Shown here in pieces: positions 26,444 to 35,452 of a stretch of 64,000 nt of DNA. The DNA comes from Terrabacter sp. MAHUQ-38. GTDB taxonomy: Bacteria > Actinomycetota > Actinomycetes > Actinomycetales > Dermatophilaceae. Location of the stretch: NCBI RefSeq assembly GCF_014518425.1, contig NZ_JACVCU010000003.1, positions 124,001 through 188,000 on the forward strand, read 5' to 3'. Under the pieces are notes generated by a model. That model was not told where the DNA came from, ran no database searches, and worked only from the letters and a program-made list of their open reading frames with translations. How positions within the stretch are numbered: position 1 is the stretch's first letter; each line of letters starts with the position of its first letter. The position numbers and the translations under genes are program-made.

Positions 26444-27280
26444 GTGCCCAAAAGTAGTTACGTCGGTCGTCATAGGCCGGCAGCCAAGCCATCGCGGGGT
26501 CGACAGTTCGTCGTCCCCGTTGCTCTGCTCTCCTCCACCGTCGCCGGTGGCCTGGTCATCCGTGACGCGGGAGCGAGCGAGCTGAGTCCCGAGGCTGCCG
26601 CCATGAAGAACGTCTCGAACTCCGTCGCCGGTCTGGGCCTCGCCGCAGACCCCGACGCCGTGGCCGCGGCCGCCGCGAACCGCGCTGGGGCACGCTCCTC
26701 GCGCGACATGGCCCGTGACGCGAAGACGCTGATCGTCGGAGCCACCGAGACCGCCGAGCAGGCCGCTGCCCAGGCGAAGGCCGCCTCCGACAAGGCCGCC
26801 GCCGACAAGGCCGCCGCTGCCAAGGCGAAGGCCGAGGCCGCCGCCAAGGCCAAGCGTGAGGCGCTCGAGCGTGCGATCGCCCGGGCGCACCGCTGGGTCA
26901 CCCCCGTCTCCGGCTACACGCTCACCTCCGGGTTCGGCTTCCGCTGGGGCAAGATGCACCCCGCCCAGGACCTCGCGTGCCCCACGGGCACCTCGGTCCG
27001 TGCGCTGTCCTCCGGCACGGTCATCTTCGCCGGCTGGTCCAACGAGGGCTACGGCAACATGGTCAAGATCCGCTACTGGGACGGCACCGTCTCGTGGATG
27101 GCGCACAACAGCCGCCTGCTCGTCACCATCGGAGAAGAGGTCTCCCCCGGCCAGCGCGTCGCCTACAGCGGCAGCACCGGCAACTCGACCGGCCCGCACG
27201 TGCACCTCGAGATCCACCCCGACGACGGCGCGGCCGTAGCCCCGGTGACGTGGCTCGCCAAGCGCGGCGTCTACCTCTGA
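26444..27280 (+). CDS. Secreted M23-family peptidoglycan endopeptidase with Ala/Lys coiled coil
   Basis: Encodes 278 residues. A basic N-terminus and a hydrophobic segment (FVVPVALLSSTVAGGLVI) act as signal or anchor. Residues about 90-145 are an Ala/Lys/Glu-rich coiled coil. The C-terminal LytM/M23 domain has the zinc ligands in MHPAQDL and GPHVHLEI and the SGFGFRWG start motif. It should cut peptide cross-links in the wall during growth or division. The GTG start follows an AT-rich leader with ATAGGTAAG. Its neighbourhood next to uvrD1/pcrA and sucCD matches Rv0950c of M. tuberculosis. Confidence 0.9.
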   Translation: MPKSSYVGRHRPAAKPSRGRQFVVPVALLSSTVAGGLVIRDAGASELSPEAAAMKNVSNSVAGLGLAADPDAVAAAAANRAGARSSRDMARDAKTLIVGATETAEQAAAQAKAASDKAAADKAAAAKAKAEAAAKAKREALERAIARAHRWVTPVSGYTLTSGFGFRWGKMHPAQDLACPTGTSVRALSSGTVIFAGWSNEGYGNMVKIRYWDGTVSWMAHNSRLLVTIGEEVSPGQRVAYSGSTGNSTGPHVHLEIHPDDGAAVAPVTWLAKRGVYL

Positions 27281-27297
27281 CCGAGGTCCTTCACGAC

Positions 27298-27330
27298 ACG
27301 AGGCCCGTCCCCTTCCGGGACGAGCCTCGT
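27298..27330. terminator. Hairpin between the convergent M23 and pcrA genes
   Basis: ACGAGGC (27298-27304) pairs with GCCTCGT (27324-27330), and CGTCCC (27306-27311) with GGGACG (27317-27322). One mismatch and a five-base loop remain. It is suited to terminate both strands. Confidence 0.75.
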
Positions 27331-27386
27331 CGCGTCTGCGGCGTATGCCGTTGCGCCGCAAGGAGTTCGGCTCCTGCCGTCCCGTC

Positions 27387-29897
27387 CTAGAGCTTCACGA
27401 GCGGGGCGTAGCGAAGCAGCAGGCGCTTCGTGCCGGTGTCGGCGCCGAAGTCGACGTGGGCCATCGACTTCTCACCGTCGCCCTCGACACGGACCACGGT
27501 GCCGAGCCCGAACGCGTCGTGGCTGACGCGGTCGCCCGACTGGAGCGCGATGACGGGGCGCTTGCCGGCGCTGCGGACGCCGGGACGTGCCGCCAGCGTC
27601 GCGACCGCCGGCTGGCCGGCGCCTCGCGCGCCGCTGAACGACGGGCCGAGCCGCTGCCAGTCGAGCAGGTCGCCGGGGATCTCGTCGAGGAAGCGCGACG
27701 GCGGGTTGTACTGCGGCGCCCCCCACGCCGAGCGGACCGCCGCGCGTGAGAGGTAGAGCCGCTCGCGGGCCCGGGTGATGCCGACGTAGGCGAGGCGGCG
27801 CTCCTCCTCGAGCTCCTTCGGGTCACCGAGGGCGCGCATGTGCGGGAACGTGCCGTCCTCCATGCCGGTCAGGAAGACGACGGGGAACTCGAGACCCTTG
27901 GCGGTGTGCAGGGTCATCAGGGTGACGACGCCCTGTGCCTGCGCCTCGGGCTCGTCGGGGATCTCGTCGGCGTCGGCGACGAGCGAGACCTGCTCGAGGA
28001 ACTCCTCGAGATCGGTGGCGGGGCCGACGTCCTCGGCCTCCTGACCGCCGGGCACGACGCCCGCGGCGATGTCGGCGGTCTCCTGCGCCTTCCGGTCGTC
28101 GAACTCCTGCGCCACGGCGACGAGCTCGGCGAGGTTCTCGACGCGGGTCTCGTCCTGCGGGTCGTGGCTCGCGCGCAGCTCCGCGAGGTAGCCGCTCTGC
28201 TCGAGCACCGCCTCGAGGAGGATCGCTATGCCGCCGCCACCCTCGCGGACGACGCGAAGGGCCTCGAGCATGTCGGTGAAGCCCTTGATCGCCGCGACCG
28301 ACCGTGTCGCGATGCCGGGCGCGTCCTCCGCCCTCCCGAGCGCCGACACGAAGGGGACGCGCTCGCGCTCGGCCAGCGCCGCGACGCAGGCCTCGGCGCG
28401 GTCGCCGATGCCACGCTTGGGCACGTTGAGGATGCGCCGAAGGTTGACGGTGTCGGTCGGGTTGGAGATGACCCGGAGGTATGCCAGGGCGTCCTTGATC
28501 TCGCGCCGCTCGTAGAAGCGGGTGCCACCGACCACCTTGTAGGGCAGCCCGACTCGCACCAGCACCTCCTCGATGGCGCGGCTCTGCGCATTGGTGCGGT
28601 AGAAGACCGCGACGTCACCCGGCTTGACCTCGCCCTCGGCTGCGAGGTCGTCGATCTGCTTCGCGACGAACGCCGCCTCGTCGTGCTCGTTGTCGGCGAC
28701 GTAGCCGACGATCATCGCGCCGTCGCCGGAGTCGGTCCAGAGGTTCTTGGCGCGGCGCCCCTCGTTGCGGGCGATGACGGAGTTGGCGGCGCGCAGGATG
28801 CGCTGCGTCGAGCGGTAGTTCTGCTCGAGCAGGATCGTCCGCGCGTCGGGGTAGTCGTTCTCGAACTCGAGGATGTTGCGGATCGTCGCGCCGCGGAAGG
28901 CGTAGATCGACTGGTCGGAGTCGCCGACGACGCAGAGCTCGGCCGGCGTCACGGCATATGCGCCCTCGGGGCCCTTGACCTCTCCCACGAGCTCCTTGAT
29001 CAGCTGGTACTGCGCCTGGTTGGTGTCCTGGTACTCGTCGACGAGGACGTGGCGGAAGCGACGGCGGTAGTACTCGGCCACATCGGGGAAGGCCTGCAGG
29101 ATGTTGACGGTCATCATGATGATGTCGTCGAAGTCGAGCGCGTTGGCCTGGCGCAGGCGGCGCTGGTACTGGGTGTACGCATCGGAGACGGTGCGCTCGT
29201 AGTGGTTGCCCTCGCTGACCTGGCCGGCGTAGGTCTCCTCGTCGATGAGCTCGTTCTTGAGGTTGCTGACCTGCGCCGAGAAGCTGCGCGGTGGGTAGCG
29301 CTTCGGGTCGAGGTCGAGGTCGCGCAGCACGAGGCTCATGAGCCGCTGGCTGTCGGCGGCGTCGTAGATCGAGAAGGTCGACTTCATGCCGACCTTGGCG
29401 GCCTCGCGGCGCAGGATGCGCACGCACGCCGAGTGGAACGTCATGACCCACATGGCCCGCGCCCGCGGCCCGACGAGCGCCTCGACGCGCTCGCGCATCT
29501 CCGCGGCGGCCTTGTTGGTGAAGGTGATCGCGAGGATCTGGCCCGGCTGTGCGTGCCGCTCACCGAGGAGCCACGCGATGCGGTGGGTCAGCACACGGGT
29601 CTTGCCCGACCCGGCGCCGGCGACGATGAGCAGTGGCGTGCCCTCGTGGACGACGGCCTCGCGCTGCTGCGGGTTGAGCCCCTCGAGCAGCACTGCTGGG
29701 TCGAGCTCGGCCCGTGCCTCGGGGGACACCTCGACACCACCGCGTGCCGCGGCCTCGGCCCACGTCGGGACACCCTGCTCGGTGACGTCGGCACGCCTCG
29801 GCCGCCCCGGCCCTCCCGATCGCGCGGACCCCTCGGAGGGCGCGTCCTGACCGTGCTCGAATCCGGGGATGGGAAGGTCGTCGAAGAGCGTGCTCAT
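27387..29897 (-). CDS. pcrA: ATP-dependent DNA helicase PcrA/UvrD1
   Basis: Superfamily 1A 3'-5' helicase in nucleotide-excision and mismatch-linked repair, 836 residues. Motif I is AGAGSGKT, with the Q motif LNPQQREAV just before. ITFTNKAAAEMRER (Ia), VDEYQDTN (II), GDSDQSIYAFRGA (III), QNYRST (IV) and TLHTAKGLEF with GITRARERLYL (V-VI) complete the set. The C-terminal 80 residues carry the Tudor-like GDRVSHDAFGLGTVVRVEGDG domain that binds RNA polymerase in this family. TAGGCT nine bases before the ATG gives a nearly leaderless transcript. It corresponds to Rv0949. Confidence 0.97.
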   Translation of the reverse strand: MSTLFDDLPIPGFEHGQDAPSEGSARSGGPGRPRRADVTEQGVPTWAEAAARGGVEVSPEARAELDPAVLLEGLNPQQREAVVHEGTPLLIVAGAGSGKTRVLTHRIAWLLGERHAQPGQILAITFTNKAAAEMRERVEALVGPRARAMWVMTFHSACVRILRREAAKVGMKSTFSIYDAADSQRLMSLVLRDLDLDPKRYPPRSFSAQVSNLKNELIDEETYAGQVSEGNHYERTVSDAYTQYQRRLRQANALDFDDIIMMTVNILQAFPDVAEYYRRRFRHVLVDEYQDTNQAQYQLIKELVGEVKGPEGAYAVTPAELCVVGDSDQSIYAFRGATIRNILEFENDYPDARTILLEQNYRSTQRILRAANSVIARNEGRRAKNLWTDSGDGAMIVGYVADNEHDEAAFVAKQIDDLAAEGEVKPGDVAVFYRTNAQSRAIEEVLVRVGLPYKVVGGTRFYERREIKDALAYLRVISNPTDTVNLRRILNVPKRGIGDRAEACVAALAERERVPFVSALGRAEDAPGIATRSVAAIKGFTDMLEALRVVREGGGGIAILLEAVLEQSGYLAELRASHDPQDETRVENLAELVAVAQEFDDRKAQETADIAAGVVPGGQEAEDVGPATDLEEFLEQVSLVADADEIPDEPEAQAQGVVTLMTLHTAKGLEFPVVFLTGMEDGTFPHMRALGDPKELEEERRLAYVGITRARERLYLSRAAVRSAWGAPQYNPPSRFLDEIPGDLLDWQRLGPSFSGARGAGQPAVATLAARPGVRSAGKRPVIALQSGDRVSHDAFGLGTVVRVEGDGEKSMAHVDFGADTGTKRLLLRYAPLVKL

Positions 29898-29906
29898 GAT
29901 GGTCCA

Positions 29907-29912
29907 AGCCTA
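29907..29912 (-). promoter_or_regulatory. -10 element of pcrA
   Basis: Minus-strand TAGGCT nine bases before the ATG, predicting a leader of only two or three bases. Confidence 0.4.
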
Positions 29913-30007
29913 CGTCGGACCGCCCACAGCGCCTGACCGCCGCACCACAGCGGACCGCCTCGACGGGCCCCGCCCGACCAGCCGGGGCGAGAGGGCAGGA
30001 TGGCTGG

Positions 30008-30496
30008 GTGAGCGACTTCGAGATCCGCGAGGCCACCGTGGCCGACGTGCCCGACCTCATCCGGCTCGTGCAGGGCCTCGCCGCCTACGAGAAGGAGCCC
30101 GACGCGGCCACGGCGACTCCCCGGCAGTTCGCCGACGCCCTGTTCCCCGCGCAGGGCGACCCCACGGCATACGCCCTCGTGGGCGTACGGGAGGGCACGG
30201 TCGTCGCGATGGCCATCTGGTTCCGCAGCTTCTCGACGTGGACCGGGCAGGCCGGCATCTGGCTAGAGGACCTCTTCGTCGACCCGCAGCAGCGCGGCCA
30301 CGGGATCGGCAAGGCGTTGCTGGCGCGTCTCGCGGCGACCTGCATCGAGCGCGGCTGGACCCGGCTCGAGTGGGCGGTCCTCGACTGGAACACGCCCTCG
30401 ATCGAGTTCTACCGCGCGCACGGCGCCCGCACGCTCGACGACTGGATGACCTTCCGCCTCGACGGGGACGGCCTCGCCCGGCTCGCCTCCGCCTGA
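30008..30496 (+). CDS. GNAT-family N-acetyltransferase (diamine acetyltransferase-like)
   Basis: A 162-residue acetyl-CoA-dependent acyltransferase. The EIREATVADVPDLIRLVQGLAAYEKEPD N-terminus, LEDLFVDPQQRGHGIGKALL (motif A with the Q/RxxGxG/A CoA loop) and ATCIERGWTRLEWAVLDWN resemble spermidine/spermine-acetyltransferase-like proteins of the SAT1/thialysine group. The substrate is probably a small amine but is not fixed by the sequence. The GTG start lacks a strong ribosome-binding site. It is divergent from pcrA and 34 bases upstream of the quinone oxidoreductase. Confidence 0.85.
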   Translation: MSDFEIREATVADVPDLIRLVQGLAAYEKEPDAATATPRQFADALFPAQGDPTAYALVGVREGTVVAMAIWFRSFSTWTGQAGIWLEDLFVDPQQRGHGIGKALLARLAATCIERGWTRLEWAVLDWNTPSIEFYRAHGARTLDDWMTFRLDGDGLARLASA

Positions 30497-30517
30497 GGGA
30501 GCCCACGACGCCGGTCG

Positions 30518-30523
30518 TAGGGT
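30518..30523 (+). promoter_or_regulatory. -10 element of the leaderless quinone oxidoreductase gene
   Basis: TAGGGT seven bases before the ATG at 30531, just downstream of the GNAT stop codon. Confidence 0.5.
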
Positions 30524-30530
30524 GGCGGGC

Positions 30531-31523
30531 ATGACCCAAGCGACCAGCGTCTTCGTCTCCGAGCCCGGCGACCGCAGCGTCCTCGAGGTGCGCACGCACG
30601 ACCTTCCTGACCCCGCTGAGGGCGAGGTGCAGGTCGAGGTCGCGGCCGCCGGCGTGAACTTCATCGACGTCTACAAGCGCCAGGGCGTCTACCCCGTGCC
30701 GACGCCCTTCGTCCTCGGCGAGGAGGGCGCGGGCACCGTCACCGCCGTCGGCCCCGGGGTGGCCGGCCTCTCCGTGGGCGACCGGGTCGCCTGGTGCCAG
30801 TCCACCGGCAGCGAGTCGACCGTCGTCAACAAGCCCGCCCGCCTCGTCGTGCCCGTCCCCCACGGCGTCGATCTCGAGGTCGCCGCGGCCGCGATGCTCC
30901 AGGGCCTCACCGCCCACTACCTCGTCACGAGCACGTATGCCGTCAGGGAGGGTGAGATCGCCCTCGTGCACGCCGCGGCGGGCGGGGTCGGCCAGCTGCT
31001 CGTCCAGATGGTCACGGCACGCGGCGCGACCGTGGTCGCCACGGCCGGTTCGGACGAGAAGCTCGAGATCGCAAGGGAGCTCGGCGCCCAGCACCTCATC
31101 AACTACTCCACGACCGACGATCTCGCCGGGGCCGTCCGATCCGCTGCCGGACGCGGCGTGGACGTCGCGTACGACGGCGTCGGCAAGGCCACGTTCGACG
31201 CCTCGCTCGCCTCCCTGCGGCCGCGCGGCATGATGGTCCTCTTCGGCGGAGCGAGCGGTCAGGTGCCGCCCCTCGACATCCAGCGGCTCAACAGCGGCGG
31301 CTCACTGTTCCTCACCCGGCCGACGCTGGGGCACTACGTCGCCGACCGCGCCGAGTACGAGTGGCGAGCGAACGAGGTGCTCGACGCCGTGGCCGACGGC
31401 TCGCTGAAGATCGACATCGGCGGGCGCTACACGTTGGAGCAGGCGGCGGACGCCTACGAGGCGCTCGAGGGCCGGCGAACCACGGGCAAGCTCGTCCTGG
31501 TGCCCGGAGCCACCGAGGCATGA
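30531..31523 (+). CDS. qor: NADPH:quinone oxidoreductase, zinc-free MDR family
   Basis: A 330-residue medium-chain reductase that reduces quinones with NADPH. The N-terminal GroES-like domain has AAGVNFIDVYKRQGVYP, the signature region of Qor. The Rossmann part has HAAAGGVGQLLVQM and GATVVATAGSDEKLEIARELGA. The catalytic zinc ligands of alcohol dehydrogenases are absent, as expected. It overlaps the following amidohydrolase by ATGA, so the two are translationally coupled, which may reflect a shared but unknown pathway. Confidence 0.9.
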   Translation: MTQATSVFVSEPGDRSVLEVRTHDLPDPAEGEVQVEVAAAGVNFIDVYKRQGVYPVPTPFVLGEEGAGTVTAVGPGVAGLSVGDRVAWCQSTGSESTVVNKPARLVVPVPHGVDLEVAAAAMLQGLTAHYLVTSTYAVREGEIALVHAAAGGVGQLLVQMVTARGATVVATAGSDEKLEIARELGAQHLINYSTTDDLAGAVRSAAGRGVDVAYDGVGKATFDASLASLRPRGMMVLFGGASGQVPPLDIQRLNSGGSLFLTRPTLGHYVADRAEYEWRANEVLDAVADGSLKIDIGGRYTLEQAADAYEALEGRRTTGKLVLVPGATEA

Positions 31524-33094
31524 GCCGCACCCTCTTCCGGCACGAGCGCATCTGGACCGGCGACGCGTCGAACCCGTGGACCCATGCCCTGCTCGTCGAG
31601 GACGGCCGGGTCGTCGCGGTCGGCGATGACGCCATGGACGCATCGACACGTACCGGGACCGCATCCGTCGACCTGCCCGGAGCGCTCGTCATGCCCGGCC
31701 TCCACGACGCCCACATCCACACGGCCTGGCTCTCGCGCGACCTGTCCTCGGTCGACCTGCGCGAGGCTCGGTCGCTCGAGGAGGTCCTCGAGCTGGTGCG
31801 GGCCCACGCCGAGGGACTGCCCGAGGGCGAGTGGCTGCACAGCGGGCGCTGGAACCACAACCGCTGGGCCCTGCCCCAGCAACCCGACCGCCACGCGCTC
31901 GACAGCGTGTCGGGTGACCGGGTCGCCGCCCTCGCGAGCGTCGACGGCCACACCATCTGGGCGAACTCCCTTGCGCTGCTACGGGCCGGCATCACGCGTG
32001 ACACACCCGACCCGATCGGCGGCGAGATCGTGCGTGACGCCGACGGCGAGCCGACCGGCATCCTGCGCGAGTCGGCCCAGGAGCTGCTCGACGCCATCCC
32101 GCGCGACCAGTCACCCCTCCGACCCTGGCTCGAGCGATGCCAGGACTGGCTGCTGTCGGTCGGGCTGACGAGCATCACCGACATCGACGGCGAGGACGCG
32201 CGGGCCGCCTACGCCGAGCTGCACGCCGACGGCGCCCTGCGCCTGCGCGTCACGAAGTGCACACGTGACCCCGACCTCGAGCGCGCGATCTCCGAGGGCC
32301 GCCGCTCCGGTCAGGGAGACGCCGTGTTCCGCGTCGGGCCGGTCAAGTTCTTCAGCGACGGCGCCCTCGGATCGCACACGGCGCACATGACCGAGCCGTT
32401 CATCGGCCACGAGGGATGCGGCATCGCCGCCATGCCCTACGAGGTGCTCCTCGAGCGCACCCTCCTCGCCGCGCGCTCGGGCCTCGACGTCGTCACCCAT
32501 GCCATCGGCGACGAGGCCAACCGGCTCGTCCTCGACTCGTTCGCGGCGCTCCGTGCGGAGGGCCTCGACGTGCTGCTGCGCATCGAGCACGCCCAGCACG
32601 TGCTGCCCGTCGACATCCCGCGGTTCCGGGCGCTCGACGTCGTCGCGTCGATGCAGCCGAGCCACTGCACGGCTGACCTCGAGCTCGCCGACGAGATCAT
32701 CGGGCCCCGGCGGCTCGCCTCGTACGCCTGGCGCAGCTTCCTCGACGCCGGCGTGCGGGTCGCGTTCGGCTCGGATGCTCCCGTTGAGGACCCCAACCCG
32801 TTCCACGGCCTGCACGCCGCGGTCACCAGGACGCGGGCAGACGGAACTCCTGTCGGAGGCTGGCGCCCCGAGGAGCGGATCTCGCTCGACGAGGCGGTGC
32901 ACGCGTTCACCGTCGCCGCGCACGAGTCGGTCGGGCGCACCGACGTCGGTCGGCTCGCACCCGGCCAGCTCGCCGACCTCGTCGTCGTCGACCGAGACCT
33001 GTGGGCGCTCGAGGAGTCGTCGCCGGCCGACATCCGTGACACCGTCGTGCTCCAGACCTGGGTCGGCGGGGAGCTCGCCTTCACCCGGGACTGA
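31520..33094 (+). CDS. Amidohydrolase family 3 (YtcJ-like)
   Basis: A 524-residue metal-dependent amidohydrolase. The TIM-barrel metal site is visible: HDAHIH early in the protein, a VKFFSDGAL lysine region, THAIGDEA, IEHAQ and GSDAPVEDPNP with the catalytic Asp. The C-terminal beta-sandwich segment LAPGQLADLVVVDRDL closes the fold. YtcJ-like enzymes act on N-acyl or exocyclic amide substrates, and the natural substrate is usually unknown. It follows qor with a four-base overlap; the Mo-hydroxylase locus is 15 kb away, so no link to pyrimidine metabolism is claimed. Confidence 0.88.
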   Translation: MSRTLFRHERIWTGDASNPWTHALLVEDGRVVAVGDDAMDASTRTGTASVDLPGALVMPGLHDAHIHTAWLSRDLSSVDLREARSLEEVLELVRAHAEGLPEGEWLHSGRWNHNRWALPQQPDRHALDSVSGDRVAALASVDGHTIWANSLALLRAGITRDTPDPIGGEIVRDADGEPTGILRESAQELLDAIPRDQSPLRPWLERCQDWLLSVGLTSITDIDGEDARAAYAELHADGALRLRVTKCTRDPDLERAISEGRRSGQGDAVFRVGPVKFFSDGALGSHTAHMTEPFIGHEGCGIAAMPYEVLLERTLLAARSGLDVVTHAIGDEANRLVLDSFAALRAEGLDVLLRIEHAQHVLPVDIPRFRALDVVASMQPSHCTADLELADEIIGPRRLASYAWRSFLDAGVRVAFGSDAPVEDPNPFHGLHAAVTRTRADGTPVGGWRPEERISLDEAVHAFTVAAHESVGRTDVGRLAPGQLADLVVVDRDLWALEESSPADIRDTVVLQTWVGGELAFTRD

Positions 33095-33184
33095 GCGAGG
33101 CGGCATACGGCCCCGAGCCTCTGGGGGCGCGCGGAGCCGGTGCGCACGGACCGAGATGCGTCCATCCTGTAGGGAGGAGGACGC

Positions 33185-34852
33185 ATGCGTGAGATCGACG
33201 CCGACTTCGCCGATTACGTGCGGGCGCGCGAGCTTCGGCTGCTCCGCGCCGCGCACCTCGTGAGCGGTGACGTCGTGCGCGCCGAACGCCTGGTGCTGCG
33301 GGCGTTCACGAGCCTCGCGCTCCACTGGGACCACGTGCGCGGGAAGGTCCCCGACGCCTACGTGCGTCCCCGCGTTCACCGCGCCGCCGTGACCGCCGCG
33401 GAGGCCGACGAGCGTGCCGGAGGCGCGTCCCCCGCTGTCCCGTTCCGCCTGCGCCGGCTGACACCCCGACAACGCGCCGTGCTCGTGTTGCAGTGCTACG
33501 AGGGGCGGTCGGTCGACGACACCGCCGATGTCCTCGGGATCTCCCCGGAGCACGTCCGCGACCTCGATGCCGCCGGCCGTGTCGCCCTTGCCTCCGGCGA
33601 CGAGCCGCCCCCGTCCCACGCCGAGGTCACGGTGCTGCTCGAGGCGGCAAGCGCTCCCGTCCGCGAGGTGGACCTGGCCGAGCGGGCCTGGCACGACGCG
33701 CTGCTGCACCGCTCGACGACGCGCCGACGCGCGCTCACTGCCGTCACCGCGGCCGCGCTCGTCCTCGGTGGCGCTGCCCTCGCCGGGCATGAGCCGACCG
33801 TGACCGGGCTGACGGTCCCCTCGCCCGAGAGCCTCACGCCGGTGCCGCGGGCCGAGCAGGCGGTGTGGCACACGACCGCCGACGGCCTCCGGTACGTCCT
33901 CGCCCCGACCGCCGGCACCGAGTCGACGCTCCCCGCGCTCGGTGCCGGACTCCCCGAGGTCATCGACCCGGTGCGCAGCCAACGTCGGGTGAGCGCTCTG
34001 GCCCCCGGTGTGCTGGGCGCGTTCGGCGACGCCGTCTACCTCGAGCGGCGAGCGCCCGGCCGGTGGGTCCCAGTCGTCGTCTGGGGGGACGGCGAGCAGC
34101 TCGTGGTGGACACCCTCCTGCTCACCGACGTGCGTACGACGGCGGGGGTGTCGAGGCCCCCGCTGGGGATCTGGGCGTTCTCGGGCGACAAGACCATGAT
34201 CGCCTTCGCGCAACCGGGCAAGGTGGTCGTGTTCGACGTGGGGGCCCTGACCGTCCGAACGACCGCGATCCCCTCACAGACCCTCGAGTGGGCGTCATGG
34301 CGCGGCAACCACCTCCTCGCCGGCTCGGCCGAGGGCCTGTGGGCGCCCAGCCTGTCGCCGCTCTGGCCCGGGCCGGAGCCACCCCGACGGCCGGGCGCCA
34401 GGGAGTACCGCGTCGTGGGCGGACGCACCGTCCTCGACGACCACCCTCCGAACCCCGCCGACCGCCCCACGCCGGTCGGCTGGCCGCGCACGCACCCCCT
34501 CGGCGAGACAGTGTCGGACGCCGACCAGTACGCGTCCGCCTTCCGCCTCGGGGCCGACGACGCGCGCGACATCGAGGCCGTCCGACCCCGACACGTCATC
34601 GTCGCGACGAACGCGCTCGGCCGCGACCGGATGCTCGTCTTCGGCGAGGAGCAGCCGCGAGCCACGGACTGCTGCTCGGTGCTCGGGTGGACCGTGCGCG
34701 GCGAGGTCGTCTACCTCTCCGTCGCGCCGACCGGGACCTGGATCATGGCCTGGAACGTCGAGACGGGCGTCGTGCACCGGGTCTCGCACTTCCTCACGTC
34801 CGACACCGTGCCACCGGTCATCGCGCTCGGGGCGCGCTTCACCGTCGGTTAG
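33185..34852 (+). CDS. ECF-sigma-factor-like N-terminus fused to a membrane helix and large C-terminal domain
   Basis: A 555-residue fusion. Residues 1-75 resemble region 2 of SigE-type ECF factors (FADYVRARELRLLRAAHLVSGD). Residues 92-137 (LTPRQRAVLVLQCYEGRSVD followed by DTADVLGISPEHVRDLDAA) match the helix-turn-helix region 4. A charged linker follows, then one transmembrane helix at about 182-201 (LTAVTAAALVLGGAALAG). The last 350 residues have repeated hydrophobic strands, GDG/DGL turns and two adjacent cysteines (TDCCSVLGW), suggesting a beta-propeller-like domain outside the cell. Region 2 looks weakly conserved, so it may no longer act as a true sigma factor. A strong GGAGGAGG site precedes the ATG. 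No anti-sigma gene is adjacent. Confidence 0.72.
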   Translation: MREIDADFADYVRARELRLLRAAHLVSGDVVRAERLVLRAFTSLALHWDHVRGKVPDAYVRPRVHRAAVTAAEADERAGGASPAVPFRLRRLTPRQRAVLVLQCYEGRSVDDTADVLGISPEHVRDLDAAGRVALASGDEPPPSHAEVTVLLEAASAPVREVDLAERAWHDALLHRSTTRRRALTAVTAAALVLGGAALAGHEPTVTGLTVPSPESLTPVPRAEQAVWHTTADGLRYVLAPTAGTESTLPALGAGLPEVIDPVRSQRRVSALAPGVLGAFGDAVYLERRAPGRWVPVVVWGDGEQLVVDTLLLTDVRTTAGVSRPPLGIWAFSGDKTMIAFAQPGKVVVFDVGALTVRTTAIPSQTLEWASWRGNHLLAGSAEGLWAPSLSPLWPGPEPPRRPGAREYRVVGGRTVLDDHPPNPADRPTPVGWPRTHPLGETVSDADQYASAFRLGADDARDIEAVRPRHVIVATNALGRDRMLVFGEEQPRATDCCSVLGWTVRGEVVYLSVAPTGTWIMAWNVETGVVHRVSHFLTSDTVPPVIALGARFTVG

Positions 34853-35061
34853 GGCGCCCCGGGGACGACGGACAGCAGGAGGGTGGCGAACCACGTCAGC
34901 CCGCCGACCGCGAGCAGGAAGATCCCGATCACCGCCATGTTCCCCGCCCCCTCCGCCCTCGAGGCGCGGCGGCGGCGCCCGACGACGACGAGGGCCGTGC
35001 CCGCGAGGAGCCAGACGAGTCCGATGAGCAGTCCGGCGAGAACGCCTGCGTTCCAATGCAT
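34849..35061 (-). CDS. Small two-helix membrane protein
   Basis: A 70-residue protein with two transmembrane helices (LAGLLIGLVWLLAGTALVVVG and MAVIGIFLLAVGGLTWFATLLL) separated by an Arg-rich RRRRASRAEG loop that should face the cytoplasm. Its stop overlaps the sigma-like gene by four bases (convergent). It is the last gene of a run with the four-helix protein, NUDIX and GT4 genes, 27 bases after the previous one. I do not recognise the family. Confidence 0.6.
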   Translation of the reverse strand: MHWNAGVLAGLLIGLVWLLAGTALVVVGRRRRASRAEGAGNMAVIGIFLLAVGGLTWFATLLLSVVPGAP

Positions 35062-35088
35062 CTCAGCTGCCGGTCGGGAGGAGGACGG

Positions 35089-35451
35089 TCACCACAGTGC
35101 AGCGACGAGGACGTTGGCGGTGGCGCCGCCGCCGGCGACGTCGAGGAGACGGCCGGTGTCCTCGCCCCTGCGGGCGCGGGCGGCGCCGATCTCTGCAACA
35201 GCCACGACGACGAGCGCGATGGCCAGCTTGACCGCGATCTTGCTGTTGTTGACCACGTGCTCGTCGTCCTTGACGGCGGAGGCGATCCCCACGAGGAGGA
35301 AGCCCGTGACGATCTGGGCGCGGGCGCCCCACACGATGGGGGCGGTCACGGTGCGCCCCGCCCGGACGGCGACCCACCCGCCGACGACCGCGGCCATGCC
35401 GAGCAGGTGGAGGGCGACGAGGAGGTTGTAGACGAGGTCCATGGCGGACAT
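35089..35451 (-). CDS. Four-helix integral membrane protein
   Basis: A 120-residue hydrophobic protein with about four transmembrane helices, beginning LVYNLLVALHLLGMAAVVGGW. The conserved-looking AxHLLGMA histidine and VNNSKIAVKLAIAL resemble small actinobacterial membrane proteins of unknown function. Its ATG is one base after the NUDIX stop (TAGGATG), so it is translationally coupled; a second Met three codons on (MDLVYN) could be the real start. Confidence 0.65.
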   Translation of the reverse strand: MSAMDLVYNLLVALHLLGMAAVVGGWVAVRAGRTVTAPIVWGARAQIVTGFLLVGIASAVKDDEHVVNNSKIAVKLAIALVVVAVAEIGAARARRGEDTGRLLDVAGGGATANVLVAALW

Positions 35452-35452
35452 C

